From Isoetes taiwanensis (lineage: Eukaryota; Streptophyta; Lycopodiopsida; Isoetales; Isoetaceae), in NCBI GenBank assembly GCA_021234155.1, contig JAJEKV010000011.1, positions 13,991,255 to 14,055,254 on the forward strand: a DNA stretch of 64,000 nucleotides. Reading direction: 5' to 3'. The notes below the pieces were generated by a model. It worked only from the letters and a program-made list of their open reading frames with translations. It was not told where the DNA came from and did not search any database. Numbering within the stretch: the stretch's first letter is position 1; every line of letters begins with the position of its first letter. Below are positions 21,340 to 31,404 of the stretch, one piece after another. The position numbers and the translations under genes were made by a program.

Positions 21340-22698
21340 AGTTCAGTTCATACCATGCGCTCTGCTGCATCCCTGCCCTTAGGGTGGTTCTCATATCCTC
21401 TTCACGTCACCCCATGCCTCCTGCACTCACATATCGGGGACAGCCTGTGGACGTCACGCCCACCTACAAGTACCTAGGGGTGGAGTTCCCCTCCCTCGCT
21501 TCTGGCGGGGGCGTCTATCCACTTCTTGGGTGACAAGCAGGCCGAAAGCGCTTTATGCCATCGCAACAACAAATCCCCGTGCGAGAGCTCTATGATTGGG
21601 GCCATCAGTCACATCTGTTCGGGCCGGGGTCGAGCACCGTCCTTCCTGCAGACGGGTCGAGGTTTGGGGCCCTCGTTTCTTTGGCGACTGGAATGACTTG
21701 GAGCAGGTCACGAGAAGGCATTTTAGCACCGGCCACTTGGGGTGAAACCTTCAGGTCCCCTATCGGTTCTCACTGCGAAACCGGATTCTTGTCGCCCGGG
21801 CAGGCAGCCCTTGATAGACACATCGCCTATTTTGAAAAGTGGTTACTATGGGTGATGCTCGGCTCCCGCGACTTGGCTTACTTGTGGCCATGGGTCCTTG
21901 GCGGCTTAGGGCTGTTGGAGGGTAAGAGAGATCGATGGTTCGCCCGGATGGAATGTCGCGGGGAGCCTGAGTCGTCGCGGTGGGCACGGCTGACCCGTCG
22001 TGGCGACCTCGGGAGTACCTAGGCGGCTTGTTTCCTTGGCAAGCTCACGGGACCCGGCTCTAAACGTCAAAATGGCCCATTACAAGGAGCACATCAACCC
22101 GTGTTAGCCGGGGCCCACCCGCTCTACTGCGTTCCCGGCTGCCCACCCTTGCGGACTCATTGCCTCCATTACGCCGGGTGCCCACCATCTTCGCGTCGAG
22201 GCAGGCGGTGGATTGGGGAGCCCGCCCGGGCCAGAGCTCTGTCGGTCTTTGTCAAGCGGGTGCCATTGAGGATGAGTCTCACACTTTCGAGTTGCCCGTT
22301 CGGTCCGGATCCGGGCGGATCACGCTCCCTTAGATGCGGCGGACTTGCCCTTGCATTTCTTGATGAGCACACCGCCGTCGATCGTGCCACGGGGTCGTAC
22401 ATTCAGGAGGTACTTTTGGACTGCGAGGTCACCTTTGCCCCGCTTTGCACCCCGGCGATTAGGCACTACGGGTGTGGTGCATGATCAGATATATTTGGGT
22501 GTTTTACGCATTTTATATGTTAGGGCCGGTTTGTCGGCAGGTGATTCTTTGCCCGCGGTTTTCCCTCGAAAACCCTTGGGCGGCGGGGGTTTTTAATCCG
22601 GCAATGAATTAAACTGCTTTGCGTTTTTGTATTGGGTCCCATAGACCGATTGGTCTCCGTGGACGATAAAAGAACCTTCCTTCCTTCCTTCCTTCCTT
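21340..22698 (+). mobile_element. 5'-truncated GC-rich LINE (family H) inserted in copia gag
   Basis: This segment is clearly richer in G and C than its surroundings. It begins inside the LINE polyprotein with LTYRGQPVDVTPTYKYLGVEF, a motif that follows the reverse transcriptase of many LINEs, and continues in shifting frames (RELYDWG, PGQAALDRHIAYFEKWLLWV and others). The 3' untranslated end (22555-22674) has the hairpins shared with the copies at 35.8, 39.7 and 59.4 kb, and ends in a CCTT repeat. The flanking gag frame matches on both sides, which supports insertion. Confidence 0.85.
22555..22698 (+). other. Structured LINE 3' end with short tandem tail
   Basis: GGTTTT, AAAACCC and GGGGGTTTT follow one another so that the middle strand can pair with either neighbour. 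Next, GGTC, GACC and GGTC do the same (22635-22655), then a short GTC...GAC hairpin and GATAAAA. The tail is about six CCTT units (22675-22698). The same order is present in the other copies, so it is likely the signal read by the family's reverse transcriptase. Confidence 0.6.
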
Positions 22699-22699
22699 T

Positions 22700-23274
22700 G
22701 CTACATTTCTTACGAGAGTAGACAAATGGTCATAATTAGAAAAAGCCCTAGAGATGGACAGCACATGATATTCAGTGGTGATTGGCACTCCTGCTCCTTC
22801 CAAATCTGCCATTATATTATCAAATTTTTGAAAGAACTTAGTCAAATTATCATTGTCATGAAACCTTAATCTTCTAAGCTCTTTTTCTAATACATCCAGC
22901 TGTGATGGACTTTTAGCTTCGTATGTTTTGTCATGTATATCCACATCTGTTTTGGACTGAGCCGTCGAAGTTTAAGCAAAATAGATGAACTTACGTTCGT
23001 TAGAATGATACTTTTGGCTTCAAGTATCTTATCTGAATCGTCTGCTACTGTACTTGAGGTCACCACTTGTGCACTTTCTCCAGTTGCACTATATCCTCTT
23101 TCTGCTGTATTCCTAGAGCTAGCTGTTAGGGTAATCGTCACTGCTACTCTATTTCCACTTTCAATTTCTTCATCTGATACAAAGCTCCAGAGTCCTTCTG
23201 TCTCTAGAACTACCTTTTGTTTCTACACTTGGAAACCAAATTCTCTTTAACGATGCTCCAAGTCTACTAGCCAT
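22700..23274 (-). pseudogene. Copia-1 gag N-terminal part
   Basis: Starts at ATG 23274 soon after the primer-binding site. With frame shifts it contains VTITLTASSRNTAE, then YEAKSPSQLDVLEKELRRL and LTKFFQKFDNIMADLEGAG and VPITTEYHVLSISR, all typical of the copia gag (UBN2-type) domain. It breaks at the LINE tail after LSTLVRNVAK. Confidence 0.85.
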
Positions 23275-23281
23275 TCTTCTG

Positions 23282-23293
23282 GCTCTGATACCA
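23282..23293 (-). promoter_or_regulatory. Copia-1 primer-binding site
   Basis: TGGTATCAGAGC on the minus strand, complementary to initiator methionine tRNA. It lies between the LTR edge (23296) and the gag start. Confidence 0.85.
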
Positions 23294-23295
23294 AA

Positions 23296-23700
23296 TGAAG
23301 TAATAAAGTCTAATGTGTTAGATCAAATAAAAAATGCACGAACAATAAACTTATCAAGATACAAGGGTATCTAAATTTCCTCTATATGAAATATCAGGCA
23401 CAATTCAATGATTCAATAATAATTCACTGTAGCCAAAAAAAAAAAATTTATTGCCATTGATCGTGTAACACAGACAACTCCTCAAAGTAGACTTCTACAA
23501 ATTAGTTGTATCCTGTTCTTACCAGATCGGAATGCCACAAGTACTCACCAGGATGTATATCAGATGATTCGATTTCTCCTTCTTATTATTAACTGCTCAG
23601 TCCGACGGTTTAGGTCGACCGACAAGTTGGTTACGGTTGCTTGGCTCCAAAACATTGGACTCATCAACCTATCTTATATATTATAAAGTTATAGTGTATG
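23296..23700 (-). repeat. Copia-1 5' LTR, outer end undefined
   Basis: The inner edge is set by the primer-binding site; the LTR ends ...ACTTCA on the minus strand. No second LTR is in the window, so the outer edge is only estimated. Includes a run of about ten A at 23436. Confidence 0.5.
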
Positions 23701-23810
23701 CCATGAATCGAACCCTAATTTGGATGGTTGAGATCATCTAATTGCATCCGAAGGCCAAGATTTATCGCACGACTTCCCGCCACTGTGTTTGGCCATGCTG
23801 TGATCTCTTG

Positions 23811-24170
23811 AGAGGAAAGGGAAAAGGAGAAGAGAGGAGAAAAGGGCGAAGTGAAAGGAAAAAAGACACGGGTAAAAAGGAAAAGGAAAGGGAAAAGATC
23901 ACGGAAAAAAGGAAAGGAAGAGAAAGGGAGAAAATGAAGGAAAAAAAGACACTACGAAAAGGAGAAGAGGGAAAGGGTGAGGACACGAGTAAAAGGGAAG
24001 GGTAAACGGGGAAGAGGAAAAATGTAGAGAGAAGGGAAGAGAAAAGGAAAAGGGAAAGGGACAGGGAAAAGAAAGGGGGAGGAGGAGGGAGCCAAAAGGG
24101 ATAGTGGGGAAGGGGAAGAGGAAAAAGTTGGGAAAGGAGAAAAAAGGGAAGGGAAAAAGAGCATGAAAAA
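23811..24170 (+). repeat. Purine-only (GA-rich) tract
   Basis: About 360 bases almost entirely of A and G on the plus strand (repeating forms like AAAAGGGAAAGG). Long open frames on either strand here are low-complexity artefacts. It immediately precedes LINE-B and may be its 5' untranslated region or a simple repeat it landed in. Confidence 0.7.
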
Positions 24171-24189
24171 AAAGGGAGACCTGGGTCCG

Positions 24190-26185
24190 ACCCAGGTAAA
24201 AACAACAGGGCCCCATGGCCCCCGATTCGCCCTGCCAGCGGCAGCCCCTCAGCCATTCGGCAGACCCCAGGAGTCTGCAAACTGTCCCCAGCCGAAGGGG
24301 CCTCCAACAAATCGGCTTCAGAAATTGGGGCTTTTGCCCAGCATCAGGTAAATCATTTCCATAGTGTATCAGATAAGAATCCAGGTTCATTAGCAGCCGT
24401 CCCTAGGATTAATCATCCCCCAAAGGGCAACCGAGTAGATAAGGTATCAGCAGGGGAAGATCTGGCCTCTAAGGCAAATGTGAGTGCCATCGGTGCTATC
24501 CAAAAATTGAAATCTGCAATATTAGGGGCAGGGGTAAGAGATAGTGCAGGAGGGCAGAAAAAAATTCACACAACCTTGCAGATCAGTTTCACCAATGGAA
24601 GTCTCACATATGGAAGAAGCATCCATGGAAGTTTCACAAATGGAAGAAGCAGAAACATAAGCAAACGAGAAAGAGTTGGAAGAAAATGAAAAACTAGCAG
24701 AGACGAAGCACAAATCCGTAGGATTGGGAGGCGCTATAATGAAAGAGAAATGGAGTAAGAGAGTATCACAAAAGGGGGGATATCTCATCAAAGCATAGAG
24801 GCAAAATACTGTCTTCACAGATCAACTCAGGGGATAGAGAGCACAATCAAGAGAAGGTCAGAGGTGCAGGTGGTACAAGAAGTAATACAAGGGATGCGTG
24901 GAAGAATAATGACAATGTAGCAAGAGTGAACAAACCGAGGTTTTCAGAATGGATAAAGAACAAGTTACCAACAGAAACAGTCAGAAGTTTGAGAGTTGAC
25001 GCAGCTCTAAAAATAGTGGAAGCAGGATTTGCTCAAGATCTGAGCAAACTAAATAAAGGCCAACAGTGTCCGGAAGAAGATGGAAGTATGGAAGTTGACG
25101 AGGAGTCCAACTTCCCAGTTGCAGAAATAGATCACGACATGCACGTAAAATATGTTGAGAATTTGGTGACACGGTCAGTCATAGGCTTCTTTACAGGAGG
25201 CTTCCTGGACCTCCGAAAACTGGAATACTGGCTCTCAGCACACCTGAAGAAATTAGGCCTACCTCAACACGCATCGCTAAAGGCACTGGGAAGTAACTTC
25301 TTTCTCATTCTTTTTGATAGCGAAGCAGTGGTAGATAAGATGGTGTCCCGCGCAGTAGACGCATTCATGGGAGAATACATTTTATATCAATATTACTCAC
25401 CTGGCTTCTCTCCCCATCAAATCTCGGCCATCAAAATTCCGTGTTGGTTAGAGATCGAACACTTACCTCCAGACATGTTGGTACCTGAATTCTTAAAGGT
25501 CATTGCTAACACAGTAGGAGCGCACATCTCACATTCCATCGCCAAAGGACCAAAGATTTGTGTAGCAATACCGGCAACGTCAGGCATACCTAAAGGGGTG
25601 GTAGTTAAGAGTGGCAAATGCTCTTTCAAGTTCCCCCTGAAATTGACCAATAGATGGGAAATATACAGAATGTTTCCGAACATAAAGATTGAAGGATTAG
25701 AAGAGAACCCCCAAGTCAGGTCTACAAAAGTTGGGACTCCTCAACAACAAACTCCGACTGGCCTTAATGATCCTCCCACATCCAATGGTGCACCAGTTAG
25801 CAATCCCATCACTCAAGTGAGTATCACCCCATGCGTCCCTAGTCAGGGAGGTGAGAATCACTGCTCCAGCATCGTGGGAAAGCTATCTAATGAATCGACA
25901 ACGCAGCCCAGTAATCTCATAAGTTTACCAAAAGCAGACGATCAGTCATGGGAAGTGGTAGGTTCCAAACAAAAAGGGAGGACTAGGAACATTGCTCGGA
26001 GGAGCGGAGCACTCCGGTCAAAACCTCTCCCCCAGGCATCTCCGAGTACTCACATTGTTCTAGGAGCAAAAAATCCTTTCTCTCAGTACATTCTGGAAAC
26101 AACAAACACAGAGAAGGGAGCGCCTTCTAAAGCGGAAGGAGGGATTGGGAGTGATATAGTGGTATATGGGAATTGGATGATATAG
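24190..26185 (+). pseudogene. LINE-B ORF1 (DUF4283-type RNA-binding protein)
   Basis: The main frame is open from about 24742 to 26185. It contains the DUF4283 fold of plant L1 ORF1 proteins: SVIGFFTGGFLDLRKLEYWL, then LKALGSNFFLILFDSEAV, then IPCWLEIEHLPPDMLVPEFL, then KICVAIP. The C-terminal 170 residues are Pro/Ser/Thr/Gln-rich, and I see no CCHC knuckle. Upstream to 24190, frame-shifted pieces (for example VSDKNPGSLAAVPRINHPPK) look like the protein's N-terminus, so the true ORF1 is longer but broken. It precedes ORF2 by about 180 bases. Confidence 0.8.
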
Positions 26186-26361
26186 AGAGAGTCATTCCCC
26201 ATACAAAAATAAGTGGGCGGATCTAATGGAAGAGGAGGATATGGTGGATGAAGATCCCCCTTCTCTAACAGGGAAAAAAAACAAAAAGGAAACAAGCACA
26301 AGTTTAGAAGAAGAAGGGTCGGATAGCACGAAAAGGAAAAAGGGTCGGGAAACATCTCTTT

Positions 26362-29300
26362 ATGAATCATAAAATTCTCAGTTGGAATATTAGGGGAGTA
26401 AAATCCTCTGAATACAAGAAGAGTAGGGTGGCAAGCGCCATAAAGGGGATCAACCCGGATGTGATATGCTTACAAGAACATAAGTGTAAAAAGGATGAAA
26501 TACAGGAGTTGTTCAAAGTAATAGGCAACGAATACGTGGGTATTGCTGCAGTAAAAGAAACTTCTAGTGCAGGGACCCTCATCGCGTGGAAAAAAGAAGT
26601 AAAAGTATGTGAGTCACAGGTAGACAGATTTGGGAGATGGTCTTTAATCTTATGGCAACAAGAAGGTAAAGTATGAGGCTTGGTGAACGTTTACGCCCAT
26701 AACAACCCCAGAGGCAGAGGAGCCGTATGGGCCACTCTTAGGCACAAATTAAAAGGTTTCGGGAACAAGGTAGCTTGGCTAATGGTAGGAGATTTCAATA
26801 TGGTGGAGGCAGCTGAGGATAGACAAGGGGTATCATCTGCAATTGTGCAAGGGTTTGAGAAAGTACAGTGGTGCAAACTGTTAGAAGATATAGGCTTCAT
26901 GGAAGTAGACGGAGATAAGGGCTATACATGGTGTAACGGATGGATAGGCATGGGTAGGACCTATGCAAGACACGATAGATGCTACATCAACGATGAGGCA
27001 CTTACCTTCCTTCCAACCTTCTACAAAATGCTATCTCGGATCACAATCCACAGGTCATATCTACCCAGATTTGCCAGATTAGAACTTCTAAAACAGTATT
27101 CAAACTCAACACTAGATATCTGAAAGATCCAGAATTTGTGGAGGCTTGTAAAAGCATTTGGCAATCCACTTTCAGAACGGGCTCAGGGATGGAAACCATG
27201 ATTACGGCCCTGGGTAATATAAAAAATTATGCCAAAAGTTGGGGTAGAGCTAAAGTGCAAAGGGAGAGGGGAGAGTTGGATAACCTCTACAATCAGCTCC
27301 ACTCACTTAGAGCATTGGGCCCGAATGATGGGATAGAGGAGAAGGGAATAATAGAACAGATAAAGGCACTAGAGGAAGTCAAGATAATGGAGAACAGATG
27401 CAAAGCAGGATTGACTTGGCTAAATGAAGGTGATAAATGTACCAAGTTCTTATTTAAGTCAGCTAAAGAAAAGAAGAGGTCATCTACTCTATCAACCATC
27501 GCACTGGGCGACGGCTCGACCCTCAAATCCCCAGGGGATCTAAAAAGGTACTTACATAATCATTTCCAGGGTTTTTTTGGGGAACATAACTTACCATTCC
27601 AAGATACATATGAAGAGCTAGTGATCTCAAAAGTTTCACCTATAATGAGCTCTAGCCAAAAAGATATTCTGAGTCGCTCTCTCTCTCTATGGAGGATCTT
27701 GAAAAAGCCACCCTCTTATTGGCTAAGAATAAATGTCCGGGTATGGATGGAATTCCCATCGAATTCTACCAATGCAATTGGGAATGGATTAAAAATGATA
27801 TCTTTTCTGCATACACAGACTTCTTGCAAGCTGAAAATTTAAATCCAAGACTGAATACAGGCTGCATTGCCTTGGTACCCAAGTGTAAGGAGCCAAGCAC
27901 TATTAACGATTGGAGGCCTATCACACTCCTATCTGCATTTTACAAAATCATAGCCAAGGCTATGGCAGAGAAGATCAAACCAATTTTAGCGGAAGGTATC
28001 TCACAGGCCCAATCTGGCTTCTTACCGGGTAGGAGTATTCTGAGCAACGTGGCAGCAGCTTTTGAAGGGTTGCACTGGGCCAGAAAAACAGGACAAAAAG
28101 TAGCCTATCTAAAGCTAGATTTCACCAAGGCATATGATAGCATTAGATGGAGTTTTCTGCATAAAATCAAGCTGGGTTATGGGGATATTTTTACAGAAGG
28201 GGTAATGAAACTATTGAGATCAGCTCGAGCCTCAGTCTTATTTCAAGGTGAATCATCTCCTATATTTGAGATTAAGAGGGGCATCAGGCAAGGTTGTCCC
28301 CTGGCTCCTTTTCTCTTCAATATAGCAGCAGAAGCTCTCTCATAGTTATTCCTGCAAGCATCTGCAGACGGTCTCATTCAGGGATTAGAAATGTGGGACG
28401 GTTCTCAACAAATCTATAACCAGTATGCAGACGACTCATTTCTGTTTATCGAGGCAGAGGAAAATAATATGTCATGTGCAGGACAACTACTGGCCACCTT
28501 CTCAATAGCTTCAGGTTGCCTCATAAATTGGAAAAAATGCTCAGTGCAGTGGCCTTTGGAGAACAGGCATCCCATATATTTGGAAAGCTTACCATGGAAA
28601 ATTATCCCTGAGGGTGAACACTCCAGCTTGTTAGGTATCCCAGTGGGCATCAACATCACTAGTGCACGAATATGGGATGAAATGCTACTAGGCCTACACA
28701 AACACCTAAATTGGTGGAAGGTAGCAAAGTTATCCCTTGCAGGGAGAATTACTGTGGCAAAACATGTGCTAAGTAATACTTATGTATACATATCATCAAT
28801 CCTACTTGCTCCGAGGGAGAAGGTGCAGGAGTTAGAAGGGCTGATTCGAAACTTCGTCTGGGGAGGTAATGAAGAAGGTGCAACGATCAAAATTGCTTGG
28901 TGGAAGTGCAAGAGGGACACAACAGAAGGGGGAATTGGTATGTTTGACATAGTCCTACAGAGCAAAGTACTAATAGCCAAATTCATATGGATGATTCTTC
29001 AGGAAAAGTTGAAGTCTCCAGGCTTGCACCTCATCAACTAAGCTCTATTATATTCTTGTAAGCATAGTAAGCCCTCCGTCAAGGTCTCGCTTCCATGGTC
29101 TCTCTTTTTTTATCTCAACCCATGTAAAGAAGCCTCCCCCTTCCTGAAGGGTCTTATTTCGGCTTGGAATGCCATAAAGAAACTATTCACGCTTGATATC
29201 AGCAAATTTAAAGCAGGGACCTCCCCTCCATGGTGGGTACCAGTGGAATTGCACAATAAACAAGGCCCATTAGGTATAGTGGCTGACGCGAGGATTGTGA

Positions 29301-30104
29301 AGAGATGGAAAAACTGTGGTATACATTCTTGTGCTCAGTGGTATATGGGAGAGCACCTGGCCAGTTGGGAAGCATTTCAAGCATGTTTTGATTTAAAGGA
29401 GGCAGACAAGATAATTTGGGAATGTGTGGCTTCCGTACTCCCAAACACAATAAATAGAGGAGATCAAAGTCCATGGGTCGTACATCCTTCGATACAGCCA
29501 AACAAGTTTGTGAAGTCATGCTACAGTAGTTTGAAGACTAAGGGATTTTTTCCAGTATCTCCCAAGTGGGAGTTAGTGATCACGGAGGACATCCTTAAAA
29601 ACATCTGGAGAAACGCTTGGCTTAAATTCCTCCCTCTTCGAATCAACGCCTTTCTTTGGCAAGTGATCCACAGGGTCCCAAGGGTCAATCATCTAGTCTC
29701 CAAATGGGACAATAACGTGAGCCCACTTTGCCCTATGTGTGAAGAGGAAGAAGAATCCATAGAACATTGTCTGGTGGAATGTGGGATGCTGCATGAAAGT
29801 ATGGGCCTGGAGTCTGGATGGGTTCGAATACCCGTTAGGAACCAAAGAATTGCTGCTAGGAATTCTCCCTCCAGAATGGTGTCCCAAGAAGAAGATTTCT
29901 TTTCACATAGCCAGGGCCTGGACGATCTGGTCAATATGGAAAAGGAGGAATGCCCGAGTCTTTGCTGAGAATCAGGAGGTATTCATATCATCAACTCAGC
30001 TAGTTCACCTGGTACTTGAAAGACTTAAAAAATTTAGGCTAGCTTTTAAATGTGAAGAAGAGGTAAAGGAAGAAATATGGAGCACTTATTTTAATCTGGT
30101 CTAG
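26362..30104 (+). pseudogene. LINE-B ORF2: endonuclease, reverse transcriptase and zf-RVT, few lesions
   Basis: Domains in order: APE endonuclease (ILSWNIRGV, CLQEHK, GDFNMV, SDHNPQ), reverse transcriptase (NKCPGMDGIPIEFY, PKCKEPSTINDWRPITLL, AQSGFLPGRSI, LKLDFTKAYDSIRW, IRQGCPLAPFLF, and catalytic QYADDSFLF at about 28418), then the zf-RVT domain (LRINAFLWQVIHR, CPMCEEEEESIEHCL) and a basic tail ending at 30104. I count three in-frame stops (26674-26676, 28343-28345, 29039-29041) and three frame shifts (near 27045, 27690 and 29815). All catalytic motifs survive in one frame or another, so the copy is young. Its own protein would not be made whole. Confidence 0.93.
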
Positions 30105-30258
30105 ATCGGGAAAGAGAATAGTACAAGCTGGAGCTACGTAGCTACCCCCATCTCATATTCGTGGATGGGTGCACCTCTGCCATGTGGCTTTGTATCATTC
30201 TCTCTAAGTAAATAAAATCTTTTTTATCCCTCAAAAAAAAAAAAGAAAAGAAAAAAAA
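30105..30258 (+). terminator. LINE-B 3' untranslated region and poly(A) tail
   Basis: AATAAA at 30211-30216 is followed 16 bases later by an A-rich tail (30233-30258, interrupted by two G). This marks the 3' end of the retrotransposed copy. Confidence 0.85.
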
Positions 30259-30284
30259 GGGAGAGGCATCAAATGCAGTCCACA

Positions 30285-30313
30285 AAATTGAATTGAATTG
30301 ATTTTTATCGTCC
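30285..30313 (-). repeat. Stub of a family-H LINE tail
   Basis: Read on the minus strand: GGACGATAAAAA followed by repeats of TTCAA. This is the terminal motif and tandem tail of the LINE family at 22.7 kb. Almost nothing else of the element is present. Confidence 0.45.
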
Positions 30314-30489
30314 GGAAAGATGCTCAACGACCTTCAAAATTGAATGGAGACTCTCACAATGACTAAATTTTTTGGCTTGCTTGCTTATTATAAATATATA
30401 TCATAGAAATTTTGGCAGGGCAACTATAAGCAGTCTTCAAAGCTCTATTGTCTTAGGCACAAGCGCCTATCGCTACAGAATTTCCAACA

Positions 30490-31123
30490 CCCCGACGGGG
30501 CTAAAAAAATTTTAAGTTAACATAAACTATTACATCCAACATTTTTAAATTAAAATCCACTTGAAACTATTTTTTGGTTTGGGTGCATATTCATAGAGGT
30601 GGGGGTTTTTTTTTTTTTTTTTTTGGGGGGGATGGGGGGGGGGAAGGGAGGGAACGTCACGGTAGTGAGAGCCCCTTTTGTGCTCTCTAAACCTGTATCA
30701 CATAAAATTTATATATTATCAACGCCATTAAGTACATTGTCTTAAACTGTATAGTATTTTGCAACGAGAGCTGTCGGATGGGCATATTTGCCCATTATTC
30801 CAAGATCTGGACCGTACATAGCGATCCTCGTTTGTGGGGTATGCATGTACAAGTTTTTGTATGCTGTATATTAAGGTTTACAAAATACTATAAGGTTTGA
30901 GAGAATGTACTTAATGGTGTTAATTTTGTACATGTATTGTAAATATATTTTTGGGGCTCTCGCTGCCCTACGTAACCCCCCGTGTGAATATGCACCCAAA
31001 CCAAAGGGGGTTTAAGGGGGATTTTAATTTAAATGTGTTAAATGCAATGGTTTAAGATAATAATGTTAATGGTAGTTGTGTGTTGATTGTTATATTAAAA
31101 AAAATTTTGGGCCCTTCGGGCCC
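30490..31123. mobile_element. Foldback element, copy A (fullest)
   Basis: The two halves are long inverted repeats: outer arms with TTTAAATTAAAATCC, then the 20-mer GGTTTGGGTGCATATTCACA and its complement, then GAGAGCCCC and ACCATTAAGTACATT. A centre of about 150 bases contains TGTCGGATGGGCATATTTGC. Each tip carries a small hairpin, CCCC-GAC-GGGG (30490) and GGGCCC-TTC-GGGCCC (31109). No protein is encoded. A T-run and G-runs interrupt the left arm. Confidence 0.75.
30606..30652 (+). repeat. T-run followed by quadruplex-prone G-runs
   Basis: Nineteen T are followed by G-runs of 7, 9, 3 and 3 separated by one or two bases, a sequence able to form a G-quadruplex. It lies inside the left arm of foldback copy A. 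Confidence 0.7.
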
Positions 31124-31404
31124 TAACTAAAGCAAACATAGGTAAACTTTATGGGCCTAAATATTAATTACTAAAAAGCACAATAACATCAACATAAACA
31201 AATTATTTCCATTGCAAACAACTATAAGTACATTTTGTGTAATCAATATCTAGCATTATGCTACATATTTCATGAAATATAACTGTAATCTGAATATTGC
31301 AATACAAGAATCATTCCACAAAGAGGGAGCATCAATACAAAAGAAATGGCAATCATAACCAGCATTGGCATCCAATATGTAGCATTAAACAATATATGAT
31401 TTAA

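Noticed and set aside
23762-24390. Long minus-strand frames rich in Phe, Ser, Pro and Leu
   Set aside because: They are the translation of the purine tract on the opposite strand.
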